The notes below the pieces were generated by a model. That model did not search any database. It was not told the DNA's origin and saw only the letters and a list, made by a program, of their open reading frames with translations. Positions 9,373 through 16,362 of a DNA stretch of 64,000 nucleotides are shown here, one piece after another (the stretch's first letter is position 1; the number at the start of each line of letters is the position of its first letter). The stretch is from contig CAZZVE010000003.1 of NCBI GenBank assembly GCA_964657325.1, positions 29,762-93,761 on the forward strand, given 5' to 3'. A program made the position numbers and the translations under genes. The DNA is from JBBQVS01 sp964657325 (GTDB lineage: Bacteria > Chloroflexota > Ktedonobacteria > Ktedonobacterales > Ktedonobacteraceae).

Positions 9373-9446
9373 NNNNNNNNNNNNNNNNNNNNNNNNNNNN
9401 NNNNNNNNNNNNNNNNNNNNNNNNNNNNNNNNNNNNNNNNNNNNNN
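9373..9446. other. assembly gap (74 N)
   Basis: A run of unknown bases just upstream of the beta-propeller gene. Its promoter and perhaps an upstream start codon may be hidden here. Confidence 1.
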
Positions 9447-9457
9447 GGACTAGTAGG

Positions 9458-10717
9458 ATGATAATGATACATCGGCTCTTAATACTTTCTCTTTTTGTGC
9501 TTCTTATAGTCTTGATGCTTCCGTCAGATGTACATGCGGATGGTTTTCCCATTATTAGTTCGCTTCATTCGGGGAACAGTCCAGAGGCAATGGCTGTTGA
9601 TACACAAACTCACCTGCTCTACATTGCTCATGAAGGGCCTGGAGTCGTAGTAGCTTTTGATCCTCTACGAGGTGCCGTGCGTTGGCGAGTTACACTGGGG
9701 GATGTTGCTACTGATATTCAGATTGATAGCACAACACATAGAGTGTTCGTAGCGGCTGACTCATATACTCACAAGGAAGCTGACCTATTCATTCTGGATG
9801 GCGCAACTGGAAAAACATTGGCGACATTGCGCACGGCTCTTGCTGATAATGGTATCGCGCTCGATATACAGCGTCATGTTGTGTATGTTTCATGCAGCGA
9901 CGAGGGCATCATCTATATGTTTACTGTGCAAACAGGATGGCAAAATGGGCCGATTCAAGTTACGACAACACAGTTGCACATAGGTTCACATCCACAAGGG
10001 CTTGGTGTTAATAGTCGTTTGGGAAGGTTGTATGTAGCGGATTTCGCCACGCATGTGCTTTCCGTTGTTGATGAGTCGAACATGCATGTACTTGCCACAC
10101 TACAAGTCGCGCAGACACCGCTACAACCACTTCGTGTCGATGAAGCTACGGGGCGCGTCTATGTTGTCTGCGCTGGTGGACAAGAAGTGGATGTCATCGA
10201 TGGCAAGAAAAATATAGTACAAGCGCGTATTCCTGTCTCGCCTTATCCCGAAGGTATCGCGGTTAATACAGGAACAGGAAGGATATATGTTGCGGACGAA
10301 GGGGATGACGAAAGTGGGCGTGTGCATGATAGTGGCACTACCATTACCGTTATCGACAGTAAAACGCTTAGCGTGCTAGGAACGCTTCCTGTTGGAAAAG
10401 CTCCTGATGGTGTGGAATCCGACCCTGTACTCCATCTCGTGTACGTCGCGTTAGAAGATAATAATGCTGTGGTGGAGGTTAGCGATAGTGTCAATTTGCC
10501 TCTGCAAGCGAACGCAAAATTGGAGCAAGTAGTCGCCGCCCGTAACGCTGTAACGCTATTGCAACAGGCGACGCTTCTTACACTGATTGTTATGCTTTTG
10601 ACGGTTGTGTGGACGACACTTGACGCCCTGTCACCGCGTTGGCATGCGCGGGAAAGTTCTCAAACTCCGCGAGACGACGCGTCGTCTCGCTCAGAGGTCC
10701 ATAGCCTTCCTCAGTAA
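9458..10717 (+). CDS. secreted YncE-like beta-propeller protein with C-terminal membrane anchor
   Basis: Protein of about 419 residues. The N-terminus is a hydrophobic signal sequence, followed by about seven repeats of the YVTN/YncE type, for example AVDTQTHLLYIAHEG, RLYVADFATHVLSVVD and GRIYVADEGDDESGRV. A hydrophobic helix near residues 367-388 could anchor it outside the membrane. Proteins of this fold usually bind ligands or partners at the cell surface; no catalytic motif is visible. The start lies only 12 bases after the assembly gap, so the true start could differ. The last 128 bases overlap the end of hisD on the other strand. Confidence 0.85.
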   Translation: MIMIHRLLILSLFVLLIVLMLPSDVHADGFPIISSLHSGNSPEAMAVDTQTHLLYIAHEGPGVVVAFDPLRGAVRWRVTLGDVATDIQIDSTTHRVFVAADSYTHKEADLFILDGATGKTLATLRTALADNGIALDIQRHVVYVSCSDEGIIYMFTVQTGWQNGPIQVTTTQLHIGSHPQGLGVNSRLGRLYVADFATHVLSVVDESNMHVLATLQVAQTPLQPLRVDEATGRVYVVCAGGQEVDVIDGKKNIVQARIPVSPYPEGIAVNTGTGRIYVADEGDDESGRVHDSGTTITVIDSKTLSVLGTLPVGKAPDGVESDPVLHLVYVALEDNNAVVEVSDSVNLPLQANAKLEQVVAARNAVTLLQQATLLTLIVMLLTVVWTTLDALSPRWHARESSQTPRDDASSRSEVHSLPQ

Positions 10718-11921
10718 CATAGGCCAGACCAGTCCGTTTCAGAAAATCGTAGACCGAGGTGCACGAATAGGTGTGCGCGAAGCCACCTGTTGGCAGAACC
10801 GCATTTGTACCAGCACTATAATTGCCGATGCAAAAAGGCGTATATGGACCGATCAGGATTTCACCTGCGTTTTTTAGCTCGCCAAGCAGGGCAAATGGCT
10901 CTTGTACTTGTACTTCGAGATGCTCAGGGGCATATTCGTTTGTGAACGCGATTGCTTGTCGCAGAGTTTCTGTCAGGACGATACCCCCTGTTCCCTTTTC
11001 GGACTCAAATCCTGTATGACAAAATGTTTGACGTGGTTCAGGGAGTGCCGCCATTTTTTCTGTTAATAGTGGCAATACTGCATCGATAAGTGCGCGGCTA
11101 TTTGTCACCAGTAAACTGGATGAGTCGGGGCCATGTTCAGCCTCAATCAGCAGGTCACGTGCCACCAGTTCAGGATTGGCATATTCATCGGCGAGCAGAA
11201 TCGACTCACTTGGTCCTGCGGGAAGTCCCACATCGACGGTGCCATACAACAGACGCTTAGCCGCGGACACATAGGCGTTACCAGGGCCTGTGATTTTATG
11301 TACGCGCTGTATCGTCTCTGTCCCATAGGCGAGTGCCGCGATAGCATGTGGACCGCCAATGCGATAAATCTCATGTACACCACAAAGGTCGGCAGCGACA
11401 AGTGATGCTGGATCGATAGTTCCATCAGCCCCCGGCGGAGTGCAAACGACGATACGTGGTACGCCTGCTATATGTGCAGGCGTTGCTAGCATATACATGA
11501 CCGATGGAAAAATACCCTTACGTCCAGGAACGCAGAGTGCAACACTCGTAATAGGCGTCACCTTCTCACCGACCATAACGCCAGGAGCAACCTGCGTAAA
11601 TGTTTGTTGTGGTGGCATCTGCTGCTCGTGCAATTTGTGGACGTTGGAAATGGCATGTTTTATTGCTGCATAGACACCTGAGTCGAGTTCATGATGTGCT
11701 TGTTCGATCTCTTCACGACTCACGCGTAAACGTTCGGGTGTGAGTTGTATCTGGTCAAACTTCTCCATATACTCGATCAATGCTGCGTCACCCCGATTCC
11801 GTACATCGCGTACTATGGGGCGTACATAGTCGATGAGGTCGTCAATCTCGACCTCGGCACGGCGCAACAAGCGTTTATACTGCGTCGCATCCAACTGTGA
11901 AAGCTCATAAAAATGAATCAT
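10590..11921 (-). CDS. hisD: histidinol dehydrogenase
   Basis: Catalyses the last two steps of histidine synthesis, oxidising histidinol to histidine with NAD and a bound zinc. The 443-residue protein carries the family blocks KITGPGNAYVSAAKRLLYG, DLPAGPSE-like VGLPAGPSESILLADE, AEHGPDSSSLLVT and NYSAGTNAVLPTGGFAHTYS. It stands alone here with no other his gene in view. The C-terminus runs about 15 residues past the usual end and overlaps the convergent beta-propeller gene. An AAGGAA ribosome site lies before the ATG. Confidence 0.96.
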   Translation of the reverse strand: MIHFYELSQLDATQYKRLLRRAEVEIDDLIDYVRPIVRDVRNRGDAALIEYMEKFDQIQLTPERLRVSREEIEQAHHELDSGVYAAIKHAISNVHKLHEQQMPPQQTFTQVAPGVMVGEKVTPITSVALCVPGRKGIFPSVMYMLATPAHIAGVPRIVVCTPPGADGTIDPASLVAADLCGVHEIYRIGGPHAIAALAYGTETIQRVHKITGPGNAYVSAAKRLLYGTVDVGLPAGPSESILLADEYANPELVARDLLIEAEHGPDSSSLLVTNSRALIDAVLPLLTEKMAALPEPRQTFCHTGFESEKGTGGIVLTETLRQAIAFTNEYAPEHLEVQVQEPFALLGELKNAGEILIGPYTPFCIGNYSAGTNAVLPTGGFAHTYSCTSVYDFLKRTGLAYVTEEGYGPLSETTRRLAEFENFPAHANAVTGRQVSSTQPSKA

Positions 11922-11950
11922 GTCGTAGTATGTTCCTTGCTATAATAATC

Positions 11951-12015
11951 AGGATAAAATGTGTCTTACATGGGTGACAGCATTGCTGTCACCCATGTAA
12001 GACACATTTTATCCT
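11951..12015. terminator. long perfect hairpin between the MFS gene and hisD
   Basis: Arms of 31 bases around a three-base loop. The right arm covers the last codons and the stop codon of the MFS gene (stop at 12009-12011). It likely ends that transcript before hisD, which lies downstream on the same strand. Confidence 0.75.
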
Positions 12016-13424
12016 CTGGCAATTCTATCGGCTTCGTCGGCGGCGGCGATATCGCCTTTCATCCAGCGCGCACCGAAAAGGCCAATCAGACCCGCGATAA
12101 CGAGTGCTGGTGTGCACGTTACCAGCAGGGCGGTACTTAAATCCTGACCTGCCATTCCTGTAGCAAAATGATGCCCATGTGTTGGGTCAAAGCTAGTGGC
12201 GAGTACTCCCACCAGTGTGGGCGAAAACGCATCACCTAGCAAGTGAGCAATGAGCAACGAGATCGCAATGGCTGATGCACGTAGGGCTGATGGGACGACA
12301 TCCTGTGTCGCAGCCGTGCTAGGGCCAGTGTAGAGTGTGAGTAAAAGCGTTGAGAGCACAAAAAAGACGGTAAATACGAGCAGATTGTGAAAGGTCACGG
12401 CTGCCGCAAACGCGGGTGCGCCCAGTAAGAAGCCAATCCCGCATACGAGAATGCGTGAACCGGGATGGCTCTTGTTCAACCAATCCGCCATATAGCCACC
12501 AAGTACAGTACCAGCCATACCTGCCAGAACCACGACTGCACCTGAAAAAAGCCCTGCCTGTCCAGAGGTGAGGCCAAATGTATCCTTTTGTTGCATATAC
12601 GTGGGCAAGAAGACCACGTTGACGGTAAGTACAAAGAAGGCAAATATCTGCATCAGAATCAGGACAACAAGTGTTCTAATGCGTAACAACGCGCCAAACT
12701 GTGCGAAGACATTTGTTGGTGTTGAAAGAGAATGCCCAGCATCTTGCCTTTCTTTCGCTTGTACACGAGCTTCGTAAATCCCCATATCCTCTTCATCCGC
12801 TTGATTGCGGCGTGGCTCACGTACTCGCCATACGAGGAGTGCAAGTAGCAAACCAGGGATACCCGTGAAGATAAAGGCCAGACGCCAGCTACCAGGATAG
12901 AGACCCGCAAGAGCACCGCCAAGGACAAAACCAACCAGGATACCAACAAGCTGCGCGATACTCCACCAGCTCATGATACGTGAGCGTTTCTCACGACAAA
13001 AATAATCGCTCATCAGTGCAGTACCAGCAGGGAAATAGCCAGCCTCGCCGATACCTAGCACCATGCGTGACAGGAAAAGCGTTGCGAAATTTGTTGCTAG
13101 CGCGGTTGCGGCTGTGGCAACACTCCAGAACGCAACGGAGATAGCAACAACATCTCTGCGTTTCGCACGGTCCGCCCATATGCCAAGTGGAACTGTGCCA
13201 AGTGTGTAAATGATGAGGAAGGCGGATGCGATATAGCCAATGCCATCAAGGTTGAAACCAAGTTCTTTGGCGATGACATTCGCGGCTCCGGTCAGGACGT
13301 TACGGTCTAAATAATTCAAGAGACTGATGAGAAACATGACCCAGAATACGTAGCGAGCATAGCCAGTTGTAATTCGTGGAGAGGTTTTTGTGCCGACATT
13401 GGCAGAAGGTGCGATATCACTCAT
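12009..13424 (-). CDS. MFS transporter, organic-anion/sugar-acid (ACS/spinster-like) type
   Basis: Twelve-helix major facilitator of 471 residues. The start MSDIAPSAN at 13424 has a GGAGG ribosome site six bases upstream; a longer frame up to 13547 lacks one. N-terminal features are LLNYLDRNVLTGAANVIAKE and the loop GIWADRAKRRDV (motif A), then GEAGYFPAGTALMSDYF, a pattern common in hexuronate/phthalate carriers and spinster-like proteins. The substrate cannot be told from sequence. It stands alone, with the repeat element 13546-13680 upstream. Confidence 0.85.
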   Translation of the reverse strand: MSDIAPSANVGTKTSPRITTGYARYVFWVMFLISLLNYLDRNVLTGAANVIAKELGFNLDGIGYIASAFLIIYTLGTVPLGIWADRAKRRDVVAISVAFWSVATAATALATNFATLFLSRMVLGIGEAGYFPAGTALMSDYFCREKRSRIMSWWSIAQLVGILVGFVLGGALAGLYPGSWRLAFIFTGIPGLLLALLVWRVREPRRNQADEEDMGIYEARVQAKERQDAGHSLSTPTNVFAQFGALLRIRTLVVLILMQIFAFFVLTVNVVFLPTYMQQKDTFGLTSGQAGLFSGAVVVLAGMAGTVLGGYMADWLNKSHPGSRILVCGIGFLLGAPAFAAAVTFHNLLVFTVFFVLSTLLLTLYTGPSTAATQDVVPSALRASAIAISLLIAHLLGDAFSPTLVGVLATSFDPTHGHHFATGMAGQDLSTALLVTCTPALVIAGLIGLFGARWMKGDIAAADEADRIARG

Positions 13425-13545
13425 GGAATAACCTCCGGAATGGGGACGCATAGGAAAACGCGAGCGTTTGGGCGATACAGCTTTCATGCATGAGTGTAAG
13501 ATACCACAGAAAGGAGGGATTGCATAGTTGTGAGTTTTATTAAGC

Positions 13546-13680
13546 ACAACTGTAGGGGTCTGATTCTACTACACCTAGTTAGTACACACAAATGTCGATG
13601 GATATGAGAAATGTTCCAACACTTCCCCAAAAAGTGTTATGTGCCAACTGGGTGTAATAGAATTAGACTCCTATAATTGT
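13546..13680. repeat. inverted-repeat element, family E
   Basis: Imperfect 31-base arms (left beginning ACAACTGTAGGGGTCT; right ending in its near-complement TAATTGT) about 70 bases apart. The short hairpin at 20510-20538 shares the same GTAGGGGTCTAATTC...TACACC core. It lies between the divergent MFS and HTH-ClpN genes. Confidence 0.7.
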
Positions 13681-13700
13681 TAAAATATAAATTTGTATGT

Positions 13701-13761
13701 TATAGTATTGCTTTTTGGGCAAAAGTAATTTATAGTAATGCATAGCAACCTATAGTAATGC
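13701..13761 (+). promoter_or_regulatory. three direct repeats TATAGTAWTGC before the HTH-ClpN gene
   Basis: The 11-base motif occurs at 13701, 13731 and 13751, that is 30 and 20 bases apart, close to whole helical turns. It ends 26 bases before the start codon of a gene with a DNA-binding domain, so self-regulation is plausible. Parts of it (TATAGT) could also double as -10 sequences. Confidence 0.5.
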
Positions 13762-13787
13762 TAAGTATGTTTAAAGAAGGTGAAAAT

Positions 13788-14456
13788 ATGGAACCATTAT
13801 TGACAACCGAGGATGTAGCAAACTTTTTGCGTGTGGATGTCGTCACGGTGCGTCGGCTCGTGTTGAAGGGAGAACTACCGGCGTATCGTGTCGGTGGCGA
13901 GTACCGTTTCATTGGCAACGAAATTGAGAACTATGTAAAGCGGCAGCGTGTTTCAAATGGAGAAGTCATCTTTAAAGATAAGTTTGACAGGTTTACTGAG
14001 CGGGCACGGAAAGTCCTGAGTTTTGCTCAAGAGGAAGCACGACACCTCCAACACAGTTTTGTCGGAACTGAGCATCTCCTCCTAGCTTTGGTACGTGAAG
14101 GTGAGGGCGTTGCTGCGAAGGTCTTGAAAAATTTAGGCGTGGTTGATTTGGCGCAGGTACAGAATTTAGTAGAAACTTTTGTGAAGCTTGGTGAGCGGCA
14201 AGTTGATGGTGAGGTCGGTACGACGAAACGGGTGCAAAAGGTGATTGAACTTGCCGTTGATGAAGCGCGTCGTCTGAATCACCATTATATTGGGACAGAG
14301 CATTTACTACTCGGTTTACTACGTGAGGGCGAAGGCGTCGGGGCAAAGGTGCTAGCAAAATTGAATATAAATTTGGAACAGGCACGTACACAGGTAATAC
14401 AAGTGCTTGCAAGTTTGGATGAGGGGAAGCCTGAGTCGGCTCCTCCGACTGAGTAA
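13788..14456 (+). CDS. excisionase-type HTH protein fused to a Clp N-terminal double repeat
   Basis: Protein of 222 residues. Residues 1-55 are a helix-turn-helix of the excisionase/MerR type (LLTTEDVANFLRVDVVTVRR, AYRVGGEYRF). Residues 70-210 are two Clp N repeats (RFTERARKVLSFAQEEARHL, GTEHLLLALVREGEGVAAKVL and again GTEHLLLGLLREGEGVGAKVL), the domain that ClpC/ClpA use to take up adaptors and substrates. No ATPase part follows. I infer a DNA-binding protein that is controlled by, or recruits, Clp adaptors. AAGAAGGTG before ATG 13788 sets the start. Confidence 0.85.
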   Translation: MEPLLTTEDVANFLRVDVVTVRRLVLKGELPAYRVGGEYRFIGNEIENYVKRQRVSNGEVIFKDKFDRFTERARKVLSFAQEEARHLQHSFVGTEHLLLALVREGEGVAAKVLKNLGVVDLAQVQNLVETFVKLGERQVDGEVGTTKRVQKVIELAVDEARRLNHHYIGTEHLLLGLLREGEGVGAKVLAKLNINLEQARTQVIQVLASLDEGKPESAPPTE

Positions 14457-14510
14457 TGTGTGAATGGGAGATACTTGTGGTCTCCCTAGTTGCTCGTCTG
14501 TGATATACGA

Positions 14511-14768
14511 TTAGCGATAGACATCCTTGCGGTCATCTATCGTCAGTAACGTAATCTCTTGATTGCTGTCGTCAATGGTATAGATAATACGCCGACTTCC
14601 CACGCGCACACGATATGTTCGTGTTTGTCCTCTAAGCTTCTTCACATTCGGAGGACGTGGCTCTGTGCGGAGTGCTTCTATGTGTTGCTCAATGCGATTA
14701 GCAACCTGTTAAGGTAGCACGTTAATTTGTTTTTCTACCTGTTTAGCGAGAAGAATCCGATATGGCAC
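14511..14768 (-). pseudogene. RelE/ParE-family toxin with in-frame stop
   Basis: Downstream of the antitoxin gene, with a TAGTG overlap of its stop and this GTG start. The frame reads PYRILLAKQVEKQINVLP, then TAA (14709-14711), then continues in frame as QVANRIEQHIEALRTEP and KKLRGQTRTYRVRVGSRR to a stop at 14511, the pattern of a complete RelE/ParE toxin of about 85 residues. A single C-to-T change of a Gln codon (CAA to TAA) would explain the stop. It could also be a sequencing error. Confidence 0.8.
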
Positions 14769-14992
14769 TAGAATTGCTCACGCTCTCGACGTTCTCGTCG
14801 GAAGGCTTCGTAGCCGCGCACCTCTCCGGCGGTTATCTCGTCATGAGCGGTTTTCAATTCTGCGGCGAGTTCAGGTGAGACCTCTAACTCGTCCCCCGCA
14901 AGTTCTTGTGTCACGAGAGCAGCACTATACTGTTGCATCGCTTCATTTTGCTGCTGGGCCAACTCAAAAGCGTGGCATAACTCATCTATCAT
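14768..14992 (-). CDS. antitoxin of a RelE/ParE-type toxin-antitoxin pair
   Basis: Protein of 74 residues with an acidic middle and a basic tail (EAFRRERREREQF), typical of short antitoxins whose C-terminus wraps the toxin. The gene is intact and ends with TAG overlapping the GTG of the toxin frame. GAGGGGAA lies just before the ATG. With its toxin interrupted, the antitoxin would be an orphan. Assignment rests mainly on the partner frame. Confidence 0.65.
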   Translation of the reverse strand: MIDELCHAFELAQQQNEAMQQYSAALVTQELAGDELEVSPELAAELKTAHDEITAGEVRGYEAFRRERREREQF

Positions 14993-15055
14993 GAAATTCC
15001 CCTCTTTGCATTTTTCATTTTACACAGAGTACATCATAGAGTTACCTGTACTACG

Positions 15056-15889
15056 TCAGTGTAACATCTCCAAGAAACTCCATGACTTCAGGTCGCGTTC
15101 AAGGTGGAAGCGTAGCAGACCATGCATGGCGCGTTCAAGTTCGGTATGCAGGTGGGCATCAAGACGGAAACGTGGAACTTGTGCCCAGTCGGAGCGATGC
15201 AGAAGGCGTAGCACCTTGAGGGCGTTCATCGAGAGCGATTGACTCCATAAACGCGAACAGTTCGGGCAGAGCGCGCCACCAAGCGAGGGCGTGAAACCGT
15301 TCTCCTCCGGCTTGAGTTCTGTGTCGCAGTTGGCGCAGGTACGTAACACTGGCTCATAGCCAACACTTGAGAGCAGGTAAATTTCAAAGTAGCGCATGAG
15401 GAGTTTGGTGCGATCATGCATATCCCGCTCTTGCTCCACTTGTTGTACTATGCTCTCTGATTTTTGAGTCTGCTCAGCTCTTTGTTGCTGTACTTCTCTT
15501 GCATCTATTTCAAGCGCACGTAGAGATTCTAGCAGAAGTTTGTAGACATCGGTATGTGGCGTATTATCTTCCACGAAGCGTTCGACAAGTTCGGTCAGGT
15601 ACATACCACAGGTGAGGTGCCAGAGTTCGTCGCGCATATGCAGAAAGCTTTCAAGCCCTTGCGCCTGCGTTACAATGTCGAGATTACGGCCTACCGCGAT
15701 CTGTAACTGTGAACGGTACAATAGTTCGAGATGTCCAGTTTTTTTACTGATGGGACGGCGTATACCTTTAGCAATCGCGCTGAACTTGCCCTTATAGGGT
15801 GTGAAAAGCGTAAGGATGCGGTCGGCTTCGCCGAGATTGGATTGTTTGAGAATGATTGCTTCGGTGGAATAACTGCGTTGTTCTCGCAT
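15056..15889 (-). CDS. recO: DNA repair protein RecO
   Basis: Recombination mediator of the RecFOR pathway that binds single-stranded DNA and helps load RecA. The start MREQRSYSTEAIILKQSNLG at 15889 matches the family N-terminus (OB fold, GEADRILTLFTPYKGK). A zinc-finger pair CANC...CPNC is at about residues 187-212. The protein is 277 residues, the usual size. The open frame continues upstream across the two tRNA genes, which is not credible as coding. Confidence 0.93.
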   Translation of the reverse strand: MREQRSYSTEAIILKQSNLGEADRILTLFTPYKGKFSAIAKGIRRPISKKTGHLELLYRSQLQIAVGRNLDIVTQAQGLESFLHMRDELWHLTCGMYLTELVERFVEDNTPHTDVYKLLLESLRALEIDAREVQQQRAEQTQKSESIVQQVEQERDMHDRTKLLMRYFEIYLLSSVGYEPVLRTCANCDTELKPEENGFTPSLGGALCPNCSRLWSQSLSMNALKVLRLLHRSDWAQVPRFRLDAHLHTELERAMHGLLRFHLERDLKSWSFLEMLH

Positions 15890-15925
15890 GGGAAGACGTT
15901 CCTTGCAGACCGCTTGAAAAAAGAG

Positions 15926-15953
15926 AAGAGACGTGATACATATCACGTCTCTT
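15926..15953 (-). terminator. intrinsic terminator of the tRNA operon
   Basis: Perfect 13-base stem with a two-base loop. In the minus direction it is followed by CTCTTTTTTC. It begins exactly at the CCA end of tRNA-Cys and lies before recO. Confidence 0.9.
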
Positions 15954-16026
15954 GGAGGCGACGAGCGGATTTGAACCGCTGGTGCAGCTTTTGCAGAGCC
16001 GTGCCTTACCACTTGGCGACGTCGCC
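15953..16026 (-). tRNA. tRNA-Cys (anticodon GCA), CCA encoded
   Basis: Cloverleaf readable on the minus strand: acceptor GGCGACG pairs with CGTCGCC, discriminator U as expected for cysteine, anticodon loop CTGCAAA giving GCA, T-loop GGTTCAAATCC. The CCA tail is encoded. Confidence 0.97.
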
Positions 16027-16037
16027 TGAAAAGGGGG

Positions 16038-16109
16038 AGCGGGAGACGGGGATCGAACCCGCGACTTTCTCCTTGGCAAGGAGATGCTCTACCACTGAGC
16101 CACTCCCGC
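16038..16109 (-). tRNA. tRNA-Gly (anticodon GCC)
   Basis: Acceptor GCGGGAG pairs with CTCCCGC, anticodon loop TTGCCAA giving GCC, T-loop GGTTCGATCCC. The three bases after the discriminator are CCC rather than CCA, so the tail would be added by enzyme. It precedes tRNA-Cys by 11 bases in one transcript. Confidence 0.97.
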
Positions 16110-16161
16110 TAATGCCATTGCATACAATCTATCACTACTGTAATGTTTCGTTTGCAGATTT

Positions 16162-16190
16162 AAGATACCATACCCTTAGCGAATTGTCAA
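16162..16190 (-). promoter_or_regulatory. promoter of the tRNA-Gly/tRNA-Cys operon
   Basis: Minus-strand TTGACA (16185-16190), 17-base spacer and TATCTT (16162-16167), about 50 bases upstream of tRNA-Gly. This is a strong sigma-70-type match. Confidence 0.8.
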
Positions 16191-16230
16191 CACCTTTTCC
16201 TGAGAATGCCAAATTTTTTGAGAATTGTTA

Positions 16231-16334
16231 AGCATGACAGGGGCAAGCCCTGTCACTACTATACTGTCCACCCCTACGGAGCGAAACCGCACCAGTTCGA
16301 GTATAGTAGTGACAGGGCTTGCCCCTGTCATGCT
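16231..16334. repeat. inverted-repeat element, family B
   Basis: Perfect 34-base arms starting AGCATGACAGGGGCAAGCCC and ending CTACTATAC, separated by about 36 bases. Near-identical arms occur at 33478-33577 and 35689-35781, and a core-only copy at 63952-63979. No coding capacity; MITE-like. Confidence 0.85.
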
Positions 16335-16362
16335 TCGCGCGCTCTGTGAGCTTAATCTTTGC

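Noticed and set aside
15890..16012. Upstream extension of the recO frame
   Set aside because: It covers the tRNA terminator and tRNA-Cys in antisense; the family N-terminus begins at 15889.
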